64,000 bases of DNA from Flagellimonas okinawensis (GCF_029194005.1 NZ_JARFVA010000005.1:124001-188000); one strand, 5' to 3'. Numbered from the stretch's first letter, positions 32,665 through 42,017 are shown. Made by a program: numbers and translations. The notes: generated by a model from the letters alone, not told the origin.

Positions 32665-34572
32665 ATGAGTAATTATCATATCAAGCATTTGGAAGAGTAT
32701 TTTCAGGTGTATCGAAAATCCGTTAGAAACCCCGAGGGATTTTGGGAAGAAGTAGCAGAAGAGCACTTTCACTGGCGTAAAAAATGGGATTCCGTTTTGG
32801 AATGGGATTTTAGCAAACCAGAAATCAGTTGGTTCAAGGGAGCTAAACTTAATATTACAGAAAACTGTATAGATCGCCACTTAAGAATTCGCGGTGATAA
32901 AACTGCCATTCTTTTTGAGCCCAACGACCCAAAGGAAGAAGCAGAACATATAACGTATACCCAACTTCACGAACGCGTTTGTAAGTATGCCAATGTACTT
33001 AAGGATAAAGGTGTTCAGAAAGGCGATAGAGTAGTGATTTATTTGCCCATGATTCCCGATTTGGCCGTTGCGTTATTGGCATGTGCCCGTATTGGAGCGA
33101 TTCATTCTGTAGTTTTTGCAGGATTTTCCTCTACTGCTCTGGCCACAAGAATTAACGATTGTGGGGCAAAAATGGTATTGACCTCCGATGGCTCCTACCG
33201 TGGCAAAAAAGTAATAGACCTTAAATGCATTGTGGATGAAGCGCTCGAGAGCTGTCCGGATGTGGAAACTGTTTTGGTGACCAAACGTACAGGAGGCGAA
33301 GTTACCATGAAAGAAGGCAGGGATGTTTGGATTCAGCCTCTTTTAGATAAAGCATATTCAGATTGTGTACCCGAAATTATGGATGCGGAAGATCCGTTGT
33401 TCATTTTATACACATCTGGTTCCACCGGTCGTCCCAAAGGAATGGTGCATACCACAGGAGGCTACATGGTCTACACTGCCTACACTTTTAAAAATGTTTT
33501 TCAATATAGGGAAGAGGATGTTTATTGGTGTACCGCAGATATTGGTTGGATTACAGGACACTCTTATATTGTGTATGGTCCTTTGGCCAACGGGGCAACA
33601 ACAGTAATGTTCGAGGGTGTACCCTCTTATCCAGATTTCGGAAGGTTCTGGGAAGTGGTACAAAAACACAAAGTAACTCAGTTTTATACTGCACCTACGG
33701 CTATTAGGGCACTTGCCAAAGAAAATTTGGATTTTGTGACCGAATACGACCTTTCTAGTTTAAAGGTACTGGGAACGGTAGGAGAGCCTATTAACGAAGA
33801 GGCTTGGCACTGGTATAACGATCATGTTGGGGAAAAGAAATGTCCTATTGTGGATACTTGGTGGCAAACAGAGACAGGTGGAATCCTTATCTCTCCAATT
33901 CCGTTCTCTACACCAACAAAACCAACATACGCAACATTGCCCATGCCAGGTATCCAACCTGCTCTAATGGATGAAAATGGCGAAGAGATCAAAGGGAACC
34001 AAGTTGATGGTAGGTTGTGCATTAAATACCCATGGCCTTCTATTGCCAGAACTATTTGGGGCAATCATCAGCGATATAAGGATACCTATTTCTCAGCATT
34101 TGAAGGAAAATATTTTACGGGTGATGGAGCACTTAGGGATGAGGTTGGCTACTATCGTATAACCGGTAGGGTAGATGATGTAATTATTGTTTCCGGCCAT
34201 AATTTGGGTACAGCACCGATAGAAGATGCCATCAACGAGCATCCAGCGGTAGCAGAATCAGCTATTGTAGGATTCCCTCACGATATTAAAGGGAATGCTC
34301 TTTATGGCTATATTATCTTGAAAGAAACAGGTGAAGATCGTAATCGCGATAACCTGAAAAAGGAAATCAACCAATTGATCACAGAGCATATTGGTCCAAT
34401 TGCCAAGCTGGATAAAATTCAGTTTACTGAAGGCTTGCCCAAAACGAGAAGTGGTAAGATTATGAGGAGAATTTTAAGAAAGATTGCCTCAAAGGACACC
34501 AGTAATCTGGGAGATACTTCAACTTTGTTGAATCCAGAAATAGTAGAGAAAATCATGAAAGAAAGTCTGTAG
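32665..34572 (+). CDS. acs: Acetyl-CoA synthetase
   Basis: 635 aa, full length. The AMP-forming core has LYTSGSTGRPKGMVHTTGGY, DTWWQTETGG, and the C-terminal TRSGKIMRRILRKI with the catalytic, acetylation-prone Lys. It converts acetate, ATP and CoA to acetyl-CoA. Lying 60 bp after the receiver gene and downstream of the symporter, it supplies the metabolic end of the acetate-scavenging locus. Confidence 0.97.
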   Translation: MSNYHIKHLEEYFQVYRKSVRNPEGFWEEVAEEHFHWRKKWDSVLEWDFSKPEISWFKGAKLNITENCIDRHLRIRGDKTAILFEPNDPKEEAEHITYTQLHERVCKYANVLKDKGVQKGDRVVIYLPMIPDLAVALLACARIGAIHSVVFAGFSSTALATRINDCGAKMVLTSDGSYRGKKVIDLKCIVDEALESCPDVETVLVTKRTGGEVTMKEGRDVWIQPLLDKAYSDCVPEIMDAEDPLFILYTSGSTGRPKGMVHTTGGYMVYTAYTFKNVFQYREEDVYWCTADIGWITGHSYIVYGPLANGATTVMFEGVPSYPDFGRFWEVVQKHKVTQFYTAPTAIRALAKENLDFVTEYDLSSLKVLGTVGEPINEEAWHWYNDHVGEKKCPIVDTWWQTETGGILISPIPFSTPTKPTYATLPMPGIQPALMDENGEEIKGNQVDGRLCIKYPWPSIARTIWGNHQRYKDTYFSAFEGKYFTGDGALRDEVGYYRITGRVDDVIIVSGHNLGTAPIEDAINEHPAVAESAIVGFPHDIKGNALYGYIILKETGEDRNRDNLKKEINQLITEHIGPIAKLDKIQFTEGLPKTRSGKIMRRILRKIASKDTSNLGDTSTLLNPEIVEKIMKESL

Positions 34573-34600
34573 TAGGCATTCTGATTGTAGCTTAACAAAG

Positions 34601-34626
34601 GACCTTCTCATCTGAGGAGGTCTTTT
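34601..34626. terminator. Terminator between acs and the exonuclease gene
   Basis: GACCTTCTC (34601-34609) and GAGGAGGTC (34614-34622) form a 9-bp stem with one T-G wobble, followed by four T. It lies between convergent genes and overlaps the last codon of the exonuclease gene. Confidence 0.7.
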
Positions 34627-35258
34627 ATTTTTTGGGGCTTTAGTTTTTCAATGGTGCGCAGAAAGGCAATTGCGGTAATAAAAGCATCCCCAAGAGCAGT
34701 ATGCCGGTCTTTACGGGATATACTGAACTTTTTAGCAAGGTCGTCCAGCGTGTATCTTTCTTTTTGTTCAACCACCGATGAAATCAACAGTGTTCGGATA
34801 TAGAGCTTCTCCGTATCCAATGTTTTGTTTTTCAGTTTTGGCAGGCCGTTTCTTTTTAGCGCTGCATTGATCATATTGATGTCGAACATTACATGATGTC
34901 CTACCAAGACATGGTTTTTGGCGTAATCAAGAAAAAGTTTCAAAGCATCCAGTTCGGAAATACTGTTCTTTCTGCTCTTCTTCAGAATCCCGTGAATTTC
35001 TGCACTTTCCTTATTATAATGCTCCTGTTGAATATATACTTCAAAAGTTTCCTTAACCACAATACTGTCGCCCTTCAATTTAAGGGCGCCAATACACAGC
35101 ATTCGGTCTTTGGTTAGGCTAAACCCAGTAGTTTCCGTATCCAATACTACAAAGGTGTTCTCTTTGACATCATCGGGAAGTTTTTCCTTAAAATGCTCAT
35201 CGTATTCCCACCAGAAATCGGGAAGTTCCAATTGTTTTTTTTTCGAGAACGGCCACAT
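34608..35258 (-). CDS. DnaQ-type 3'-5' exonuclease
   Basis: 216 aa of the DEDDh family: FVVLDTETTGFS (first Asp, Glu), LVGHHVMFDINMI (Asp), and DRHTALGDAFITA (His, Asp). It resembles the epsilon subunit of DNA polymerase III, but in this neighbourhood it is paired with the cNMP/CBS/DUF294 protein, whose stop codon its start overlaps. That pair is often found beside acs and acetate transporters; the functional link is unknown. Confidence 0.9.
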   Translation of the reverse strand: MWPFSKKKQLELPDFWWEYDEHFKEKLPDDVKENTFVVLDTETTGFSLTKDRMLCIGALKLKGDSIVVKETFEVYIQQEHYNKESAEIHGILKKSRKNSISELDALKLFLDYAKNHVLVGHHVMFDINMINAALKRNGLPKLKNKTLDTEKLYIRTLLISSVVEQKERYTLDDLAKKFSISRKDRHTALGDAFITAIAFLRTIEKLKPQKIKDLLR

Positions 35259-37177
35259 TATCTCAACAGATTCTTTACTTGAAACCTTACCTCGATTAAA
35301 GATTGTATTTCCTTAACGGTTTTAAAGGTTCTTTTTAATTTGATTTTTTCCTCTTTGTTCAATTGGTCAAGGGCAATATATCGTCCCGAGTCATTGTGCA
35401 ATAACCCTTGCCTCGTCCTAAATTTTAACAAGGCTTTGCTGGCGTAGGAGCAGGCTAAATACAGCTCCTTGTTGTTGGGTTCCAATTCGGCCAATTTTTC
35501 ATAGCGTTCCGCAGTATTGTTAATGGACTTTATGGAGTGCGAGAGTATGAGTACCCTTGCGGCATCGATAATGGGCATGAGCACACGAAGCTTAAGATCA
35601 AAAAAGTCCTTATGTTCACCATCTTGTTCTACTAAAAAGTCCCTGAAAAATCCAGATGGGGAAGGATTCTGTAGTGCTCCACTGGCCAAATGGGTGAAAA
35701 ATTGTGGATATTGATGGGCATGATCGAAAATGCTTTTCGAAAGTTCGTCGGCGAGGGCTTTCTCGCCAAAAGCAACGTTGTAATCAAAAAATATGGAGGA
35801 TAAAAGAATCTCTTCTGGTCCAGGATTGTGGATCCAATGAGCGGTGACATTTTTCCATTCTGTGAGGCTATGGCACCAAGAACGATTTGAAGCCATCATT
35901 TCTGCAGGACAATATTCAAACCCGATGGTATTCAGCATTTTGGAAATGCTTTCTCCCAGTTTTATAAAGTAGTTCCTGGTCGTTTCCAAACGGTCTTCCG
36001 AAACATCTTCAAAAATAATGGCATTATCCTGATCGGTGTTCAATAATTGTTCTGCGCGCCCTTGACTGCCCATACTCAACCAAGTGAACTTAACCGGAGG
36101 TTCTTCTTCCATTTTGGACAAAGCGATTTGAATCACCTGTTTGGTAGAAGCATCATTTAATTCGGAAATAATCTTGGATACCAATCCCAAGGGAATATTT
36201 TGATCAAGGTAACCCTGTAATAAATTCATGATACCATGCCGAATACCACGTAACCTCTTGGCATCTGTTGCACGTTTGATTGCTCGTAGCAATACGGCCG
36301 GATTATTGCCTACCGCTACCATAATATCGTGTTTGGATAGGATTCCTACCGCTTTTGTTTCGGTAGTGCCATCTTCTGTCAAAACCAAATGGCTGATGTT
36401 GCTTTTCATCATCGCCATTTGTGATTGTGCCAAAGTAAGTTCCTTGGGATAGGTTATAATTGGCGAGGACATAATGGTTTTGGCCGTTGCAGATATCGGG
36501 AACAGGCCAGTGGCCACTTTTTTACGAAGGTCTTTATCGGTAATGATACCTGCCGGAAGGTCATCTTTTTCAACCAGAATACAGCTTACGTTGTATTTGG
36601 TCATTTTATCGGCGATGGTCTTTATTTTAGTTCCTTCTTTACAGGTAATAAGGTCCGTTGAATATTTTATGGGCTGTAGATCTAGAATTTTATTGGTGGA
36701 ATATCTTTCCGCTTCCTCGTTAACACCATATAGTTTGCCCCGGTGTTTTATGGAATAAGGATTACCCGTATTGGAAGCAAAGCTTTCAATCAAAAAGTTT
36801 CCGATACGCTTGTTTTCAAGTGCCAACGGTTTAAACTCCTTAATAGGAATGGCATAAAGTATGGTTTCCTCATATGCCTTGGCCTCCAACTTATATTTTT
36901 CATGTGCCAATAGTGGACGGAGTCCAAAAACATCACCCTCATCGCAAATATCCAGTATTTGACTTGAACCCGCTTTGGACAATGCAATGGCGCCTTTGTT
37001 GACAACATAAAAGTTATCGTGAGGATTTTCATTCTGTGAAAATACAATGCTATTGGTTTCTTTATGAATAATCACTACCTCAAGGGACAATTGTTCCAAT
37101 TGCTTGGTCTCCATTGCATTGAATGGAGGGTAGTTTTTTAAGAAATCTGCAATGCGTTCGGAAATAGTGTTTTTCAT
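35258..37177 (-). CDS. cNMP-binding / CBS / DUF294 nucleotidyltransferase-like regulator
   Basis: 639 aa. Residues 20-140 are a cyclic-nucleotide-binding-like domain (NFYVVNKGAIALSK), residues 170-290 a CBS pair (GIITDKDLRKKVATG, VGILSKHDIMVAVG), followed by DUF294 with the nucleotidyltransferase-like GSQGRAEQLLNTDQDNAI and the DUF294 C-terminal domain. This architecture senses nucleotides and is commonly encoded near acetyl-CoA synthetase. It overlaps the exonuclease gene by one base. Confidence 0.93.
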   Translation of the reverse strand: MKNTISERIADFLKNYPPFNAMETKQLEQLSLEVVIIHKETNSIVFSQNENPHDNFYVVNKGAIALSKAGSSQILDICDEGDVFGLRPLLAHEKYKLEAKAYEETILYAIPIKEFKPLALENKRIGNFLIESFASNTGNPYSIKHRGKLYGVNEEAERYSTNKILDLQPIKYSTDLITCKEGTKIKTIADKMTKYNVSCILVEKDDLPAGIITDKDLRKKVATGLFPISATAKTIMSSPIITYPKELTLAQSQMAMMKSNISHLVLTEDGTTETKAVGILSKHDIMVAVGNNPAVLLRAIKRATDAKRLRGIRHGIMNLLQGYLDQNIPLGLVSKIISELNDASTKQVIQIALSKMEEEPPVKFTWLSMGSQGRAEQLLNTDQDNAIIFEDVSEDRLETTRNYFIKLGESISKMLNTIGFEYCPAEMMASNRSWCHSLTEWKNVTAHWIHNPGPEEILLSSIFFDYNVAFGEKALADELSKSIFDHAHQYPQFFTHLASGALQNPSPSGFFRDFLVEQDGEHKDFFDLKLRVLMPIIDAARVLILSHSIKSINNTAERYEKLAELEPNNKELYLACSYASKALLKFRTRQGLLHNDSGRYIALDQLNKEEKIKLKRTFKTVKEIQSLIEVRFQVKNLLR

Positions 37178-37224
37178 GGTACTTAAAAGTACGGGTAAAA
37201 TCTAAAAATCTGGATGCTTTACAT

Positions 37225-37251
37225 AAAAAAAGGCCACTAATATAGTGGCCT
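37225..37251 (-). terminator. Terminator of the first M20 amidohydrolase gene
   Basis: AGGCCACTA / TAGTGGCCT (37231-37239, 37243-37251) with a 3-base loop; on the minus strand it is followed by at least six T. Confidence 0.85.
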
Positions 37252-37282
37252 GATCTTTAAACACAGTAGCGCTTAAATTTAG

Positions 37283-38710
37283 TTACTTTCTATAGTCCAA
37301 TGCAGGTGGTCTGTTGCCTAAAAGCGGAATATATGTGAAATCTTTCCCGCGTTTTTCTATAAACTCTGCTTTGGCTTTTTCTATGAGTTTTTGATCTTTA
37401 TAAATATCAATGGCAGTAAGTGCGATTGTTTTTGCTGCTACCATCATACCTTTTTTACCAATTGATGTACCACCGGCTGCAACAGCTTGCCAACTATGTC
37501 CGGGAGTTCCTGGTACAAAAGTGGAGGCTATCATACCTATGGTAGGAACTACAAAGCTTACATCACCAATATCCGTAGAACCATTGATCTTGGTGCCTGT
37601 TTTATACGGTTGAATGGTCTCGGCCTTTGAATCATCAATGGCATCCATACCTAGACTTTTTACAATTTGCTCACCAAATATGTTCTCCTCATTGGTATAT
37701 TCGATTCCACCCACTTCAACAAGGTTATCATACATCACTTTTTGAAGTGTAAGGTTTGGAAGCAATTCGTAGGTGCCTCCGATCATTTCATATTCCATAG
37801 TGGTTCCAGTACCCATGGCCGCACCTTCTGCTGCTTTCACGATTCTGTCAAAAACATCAATCACCACATTTCGGTTAAAGTGTCTGGCGTAGTAATAAAC
37901 TTCGGCATAATCAGGAACAACGTTGGGGGCTTTTCCTCCATTAGTTATCACATAGTGTATTCTTGCATCTTGAGGGATGTGTTCGCGCATCATGTTTACC
38001 ATAAGGTTCATGGATTCCACTCCATCCAATGCAGAGCGTCCTCGCTCGGGAGCACCAGCAGCATGGGCTGATACTCCGGAGAATCTAAATTTGGCAGATT
38101 TATTGGCCATTGAGGTAAAAGGATTGGCATTGTTTTCATCACCTGGGTGCCAGTGCAAAGCCACGTCCACATCATCAAAAACACCTTCGCGCACCATATA
38201 TACTTTTCCAGACCCGCCTTCTTCGGCCGGTGTACCATAAAAACGGATTCTTCCTTTGGTATTGGTGGCATTGAGCCAATCTTTTATAGCAATGGCAGCG
38301 GCAACGGAGGCAGTACCAAATAAGTTATGGCCACATGCATGGCCAGCAATTCCTCCAGCACTTTTCTTTTCAGGGACAGCTTGTTGGGAGAGTCCCGGAA
38401 GAGCATCAAATTCTCCAAGAACGGCCAATATGGGTCCGTCTGTTCCATACTCGGCTACAAAGGCCGTGGGTATTCCAGCAATTCCGGCATTGATGGTAAA
38501 TCCGGCATCCTTTAGAGTTTTCTGCAACAAGGCCGAACTTTTTTCTTCTTGGTAGCCTACTTCGGCCAGTTCCCAGATTTCTTGTGAAATTTCGCCGTAG
38601 ACCTCACTTTGTTCATCCATTTTTTTTAATACATCCTTTTTGCTTTTTTGTGCATTGAGACCAAACAGGCAAATGAATAAAAAGAGTAGGGTGGGGGTTG
38701 ATTTGATCAT
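37283..38710 (-). CDS. Secreted M20 amidohydrolase (AbgB-like)
   Basis: 475 aa with a signal peptide (TPTLLFLFICLFGLNAQ). GEFDALPGLSQ, GHACGHNLFG (metal ligands), GTPAEEGGSGKVYMV (catalytic Glu pair) and HWHPGDE are the peptidase M20D/amidohydrolase motifs, closest to aminobenzoyl-glutamate hydrolase subunit B. The substrate is probably an N-acyl amino acid or folate breakdown product outside the cytoplasm. A paralogue of identical length is at 49491-50918. Confidence 0.93.
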   Translation of the reverse strand: MIKSTPTLLFLFICLFGLNAQKSKKDVLKKMDEQSEVYGEISQEIWELAEVGYQEEKSSALLQKTLKDAGFTINAGIAGIPTAFVAEYGTDGPILAVLGEFDALPGLSQQAVPEKKSAGGIAGHACGHNLFGTASVAAAIAIKDWLNATNTKGRIRFYGTPAEEGGSGKVYMVREGVFDDVDVALHWHPGDENNANPFTSMANKSAKFRFSGVSAHAAGAPERGRSALDGVESMNLMVNMMREHIPQDARIHYVITNGGKAPNVVPDYAEVYYYARHFNRNVVIDVFDRIVKAAEGAAMGTGTTMEYEMIGGTYELLPNLTLQKVMYDNLVEVGGIEYTNEENIFGEQIVKSLGMDAIDDSKAETIQPYKTGTKINGSTDIGDVSFVVPTIGMIASTFVPGTPGHSWQAVAAGGTSIGKKGMMVAAKTIALTAIDIYKDQKLIEKAKAEFIEKRGKDFTYIPLLGNRPPALDYRK

Positions 38711-38960
38711 ATAAGGTTTTGAGTTAGTTAGGCAGCTAAAATATTGGATGTACCTTAAAACGAAAAGTTTTGAACTGTGATTTATACACCTTTTATCGGA
38801 TTCGTAAAAAAGTATAGGAATTATAAAAAGTCATTGAAAACAGATGGCTCAAACTGTTTTTTTGTTTTTGATGCCAATGACGCAAATACGCATAAGAATG
38901 ATTTCAAGAAATAGGTATACAAATCTTTGGAAAACTAAGTGGTAATATCCTTTAAAGAAT
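38711..38960. other. Intergenic gap without a gene
   Basis: 250 AT-rich bases upstream of the M20 gene; presumably its promoter region. No hairpin, tRNA or small frame stands out. Confidence 0.5.
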
Positions 38961-39071
38961 TTATTTTCTATTGCTTGCCTTGTTATAGGCACGAATCATG
39001 AGGATGGCCCAAATGGCAACAAGCACGATAACAACAATGGAGAACCCTAGAACAATATCATTTGCTGTCAT
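38961..39071 (-). CDS. Very small membrane protein (36 aa)
   Basis: ATG at 39071 to TAA at 38961. The product is one hydrophobic helix, TANDIVLGFSIVVIVLVAIWAILMI, with a basic tail RAYNKASNRK. It overlaps the 3' end of the next small membrane protein gene by 14 bp in another frame, an arrangement consistent with coupled translation. I do not recognise a family, and it may be a chance frame, but the hydrophobic helix, positive C-terminus and overlap favour a real gene. Confidence 0.5.
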   Translation of the reverse strand: MTANDIVLGFSIVVIVLVAIWAILMIRAYNKASNRK

Positions 39072-39246
39072 TGTCCACGAGTTTTAAGTATATCATTACA
39101 CCCAAAAGAGTTGGTGCCCATAGGCCAACAAAAAGGCCATGTTCCGGGCTGCCATTAAGAAAGAGGTATTCTGCCACCAATATGATCAATGCACAAAGTA
39201 TTAGCATCATTAAATTAGCGGCGCCTAATTTTTTGAAATAATTCAT
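39058..39246 (-). CDS. Small two-helix membrane protein
   Basis: 62 aa, two hydrophobic segments (AANLMMLILCALIILVAEYLFL and GLFVGLWAPTLLGVMIYLKL). No family recognised. It is followed by the overlapping 36-aa frame. Confidence 0.65.
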   Translation of the reverse strand: MNYFKKLGAANLMMLILCALIILVAEYLFLNGSPEHGLFVGLWAPTLLGVMIYLKLVDNDSK

Positions 39247-39377
39247 TCGAAGGTTGGTTTAAAACTTGAAGTTAGGAAAAATCTTAGAGAATACGCGATA
39301 ACTAAATCAGGAACGCTGTCGAATTAATATTTCGATTCTTGGCACATCTTGGTTTGAGAGTTTGGCCATAAGATCAT

Positions 39378-39764
39378 TTAATCCAATAATTGATTGTTTA
39401 TGATCAATTTAAAGTTTGCTTCATAAGTTGAGAGCTTACTAAAAGTCCACAAGCTATCTACAATTGGGTTTTGTTCATAGATTAGGGTCAAACTGCCTGA
39501 ACCATTTTTGCTATATAGTTGAACTTCATCAAAAGCTATGTTTTCCGTTGGTTTTACAAAGGAAACGGTATTGGAGGAAACGGCTATAAATTGATGGGAT
39601 TGACTTTTAATCAAAACTTCATTGTCCTCGAAGGTAAGATAGATAATGTCTTGATCAGAGTTATTCTGGATCAGGAATTCCGTATTGAATATAGGTTCAT
39701 CGTCAGATTCACATTGAGTTGACATTAACAGAGGGGCAAGTAGTAATAGCAAGAATTTTTTCAT
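39378..39764 (-). CDS. Putative lipoprotein
   Basis: 128 aa. The leader FLLLLLAPLLMSTQC ends in a Cys followed by ESDDE, an acidic stretch like the lipoprotein export signal that directs Bacteroidetes lipoproteins to the cell surface. The rest is predicted beta-rich. No family recognised. Confidence 0.65.
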   Translation of the reverse strand: MKKFLLLLLAPLLMSTQCESDDEPIFNTEFLIQNNSDQDIIYLTFEDNEVLIKSQSHQFIAVSSNTVSFVKPTENIAFDEVQLYSKNGSGSLTLIYEQNPIVDSLWTFSKLSTYEANFKLIINNQLLD

Positions 39765-39910
39765 GTCAGTTGAGATTCTAATAGAGAAACAATCAAAACT
39801 ATGAAAACCCTAATCCCTGTGCTTACTTTTTTTAAACTTAAAAACGTATGAATTAAGGGGTTGTAGGTTGGGATTTTCGACAGGTGGGAAGGTGCTTTCT
39901 GAATAACGGT

Positions 39911-39953
39911 AAAAAAAGAAAGTCATTCAACTGATAAACAGCTAAATGACTTT
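39911..39953 (-). terminator. Terminator downstream of tRNA-Met
   Basis: AAAGTCATT (39919-39927) and AATGACTTT (39945-39953) form a 9-bp stem; on the minus strand a T-rich run (39917-39911) follows. Confidence 0.7.
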
Positions 39954-39962
39954 TGATTTTTG

Positions 39963-40036
39963 TAGCGAGAGGGGGACTTGAACCCCCGGCCTCCGGGTTA
40001 TGAATCCGACGCTCTAACCAGCTGAGCTACCTCGCC
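39963..40036 (-). tRNA. tRNA-Met (CAT), probably elongator
   Basis: 74 bases forming the cloverleaf: acceptor GGCGAGG/TCTCGCT with wobble ends, D-arm GCTCAGCTGGTTAGAGC, anticodon loop TTCATAA with CAT at 40002-40000, T-arm GGGGGTTCAAGTCCCCC. The standard U8, A14 and TTC positions are present. A 3' CCA is not encoded (ACA follows). Confidence 0.95.
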
Positions 40037-40176
40037 ATGTTTTTGGCTAAGCGGGTGCAAATATATGTTTAAATTTTCGCTGAATCAAAATTCATGATTA
40101 ATTTATTATTTGATATTTATTTTTATATCTTCCCAAACTATACTAAAGTTGAAAAAACGATTTAAAGAACACGATA

Positions 40177-40560
40177 ATGAGTGATAAGGTTAAATTTGAA
40201 CTGGAGTTTGTCATCCATGCTTCGCCTCAGTTGCTTTACCAATATATTTCTACTCCTTCGGGACTATCTGAATGGTATGCCGACAATGTTAATTCCCGTG
40301 GGGAAATTTTTACTTTTATTTGGGATGGTTCCGAAGAAAGGGCCAAATTGCTCAAGCGGAAAAGTGAGGAATTTGTGAAACTCGCATGGGAAGAAAATGA
40401 GGATGGTTCCTTTTTTGAAATGCGAATTATAGTAGATGAAATTACAAAAGATGTTTCTCTTTTTATAACGGATTTTGCCGAGGACGATGAGGTGGAAGAG
40501 GCAAAAATGTTATGGGAAAACCAGGTTTCCGATCTTAAACAGGTTTTAGGATCTACCTAG
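40177..40560 (+). CDS. START-like / AHSA1-type domain protein
   Basis: 127 aa. FELEFVIHASPQLLYQYIST, GLSEWYADNV and FIWDGSEERAKLLKRK are characteristic of the flavobacterial START-like (SRPBCC superfamily) protein. It probably binds a hydrophobic ligand; function unknown. A terminator that also overlaps the next gene's promoter follows it. Confidence 0.88.
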   Translation: MSDKVKFELEFVIHASPQLLYQYISTPSGLSEWYADNVNSRGEIFTFIWDGSEERAKLLKRKSEEFVKLAWEENEDGSFFEMRIIVDEITKDVSLFITDFAEDDEVEEAKMLWENQVSDLKQVLGST

Positions 40561-40580
40561 TCGGATTCTCAAGTAAACCG

Positions 40581-40614
40581 TATATTTGGTCCCGATTAAA
40601 ATCGGGACTTTTTT
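40581..40614 (+). promoter_or_regulatory. Overlapping -7 box and terminator hairpin directly before the aminotransferase start
   Basis: TATATTTG (40581-40588) is a perfect phylum -7 element. Immediately after it GTCCCGAT (40589-40596), loop TAAA, ATCGGGAC (40601-40608) and six T (40609-40614) form a full intrinsic terminator whose T-run touches the ATG at 40615. Read-through from the START-like gene would be terminated, while transcripts begun at this -7 box would start inside the hairpin and escape it. Confidence 0.65.
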
Positions 40615-41460
40615 ATGGTCAATTGTAACGGAGAACTTTTAGCACAGGATAAAGCGATTTTTACCCATAACAACAGGGGTTTCAAATATGGGGATGCCCT
40701 TTTTGAAACGGTTCGCTATGTTAACGGCACCTTATTTTTTTGGGAGGACCATTATTTTAGATTAATGGCATCCATGCGAATTCTTCGTATGGAAATACCA
40801 ATGGAGTTTACTTTGGAATTCTTAGAGGAGACCATCAAAAAAACAATTGCATCCAATAATTTGGAGAACGGAGCAGTAAGAGTTCGTTTGACCGTTTTTA
40901 GAAATGAGGGAGGCTTGTATACTCCCAAAAGCAACGATGTTTCCTACCTCATTGAGACCAGTGCCATGGATTCCCCATTTTTTGTAATCGATGATAAAGA
41001 TTATGAAGTGGAACTTTTCAAGGATTTCTACGTAAACAAGGATATGCTTTCCAATTTAAAGTCCACCAATAAGATTTTAAATGTGGTAGCAGGGGTATAT
41101 GCAGAAGAAAATGGTTATGCCAATTGTTTATTGGTGAATACCGATAAAAAAGTGGTCGAGGCCATTAACGGGAATTTATTTTTGGTGAAGGGCAACATAA
41201 TTAAAACACCTCCCTTGAGTGATGGTTGTTTGGATGGTATAGTCCGAAAAAATCTTATGAAAATCATCGCAGGTTCGGAAGAGTACGATTTAGTGGAGGA
41301 TTCCATATCTCCGTTTGAGCTTCAAAAGGTGGACGAGCTATTTATTACCAATTCCATAGTAGGCATACAACCAATAACAAAATATAGGAAAAAGGACTAT
41401 GTTGCCAAAGTAGCAAAAAGTTTAGTGGGCAAATTAAACGCAAAAGCTCGTATTGGTTAG
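40615..41460 (+). CDS. Class IV PLP aminotransferase (BCAT / PabC-like)
   Basis: 281 aa fold-type IV PLP enzyme. FKYGDALFETVRY at the N-terminus, the PLP-lysine segment LKSTNKILNVVAG, and EAINGNLFLVKG then LFITNSIVGIQPI are conserved. It could be a branched-chain or D-amino-acid aminotransferase or aminodeoxychorismate lyase; sequence alone does not decide. The 3' end overlaps yqgE by 4 bp, convergently. Confidence 0.88.
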   Translation: MVNCNGELLAQDKAIFTHNNRGFKYGDALFETVRYVNGTLFFWEDHYFRLMASMRILRMEIPMEFTLEFLEETIKKTIASNNLENGAVRVRLTVFRNEGGLYTPKSNDVSYLIETSAMDSPFFVIDDKDYEVELFKDFYVNKDMLSNLKSTNKILNVVAGVYAEENGYANCLLVNTDKKVVEAINGNLFLVKGNIIKTPPLSDGCLDGIVRKNLMKIIAGSEEYDLVEDSISPFELQKVDELFITNSIVGIQPITKYRKKDYVAKVAKSLVGKLNAKARIG

Positions 41461-42017
41461 TTGAGCGATGGATTCTCAGGTGCATTGGACCATAAAAGGT
41501 AATCACCACCAAGTTCCACCATTTTTTCTTTCCAGAAAGCAATCGAAGATTTTTCCAAGATACCACTTTCATATTCGTTAGGGACAACTACCCAAGATCT
41601 GGAAGAAAGCTCCTGGTCGAGCTGACTGGTGCCCCAACCGGAATAGCCCAAGAAAAATCGGATATCCTGTTCAGAAATGGTTCCGTTGTTAATTAGTTCT
41701 ACTGTCATCTCAAAATTACCGCCCCAAAATATTCCATCGGAAATTTCAATACTGTTTTCAATGAGTTCCGGCACTTTATGGATAAAGTAAAGATTGTCCT
41801 GCTCCACAGGCCCACCGTTAAAAACTTGAAAAGGAATAGTGATATCGGAGACAAGATCGCAAATGGTGTAATCCAGGGGTTTGTTCAAAATAAATCCCAC
41901 CGAACCTTCTTGATTGTGTTCGGCAATGAGCACAACGGACCTATTAAAAGAAACGTCACCGGTAAGTGAAGGTTCCGCTACAAGTAAATTTCCCTTTTTA
42001 GGCTTTTGACTTACCAT
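41457..42017 (-). CDS. YqgE/AlgH family protein
   Basis: 186 aa. KGNLLVAEPSLTGDVSFNRSVVLIAEHNQEGSVGFILNKPL and the later FFLGYSGWGTSQLDQELSSRSW are the defining YqgE/AlgH motifs. The biochemical function is unknown; members are very widespread. It is a single gene on the minus strand. Confidence 0.95.
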   Translation of the reverse strand: MVSQKPKKGNLLVAEPSLTGDVSFNRSVVLIAEHNQEGSVGFILNKPLDYTICDLVSDITIPFQVFNGGPVEQDNLYFIHKVPELIENSIEISDGIFWGGNFEMTVELINNGTISEQDIRFFLGYSGWGTSQLDQELSSRSWVVVPNEYESGILEKSSIAFWKEKMVELGGDYLLWSNAPENPSLN

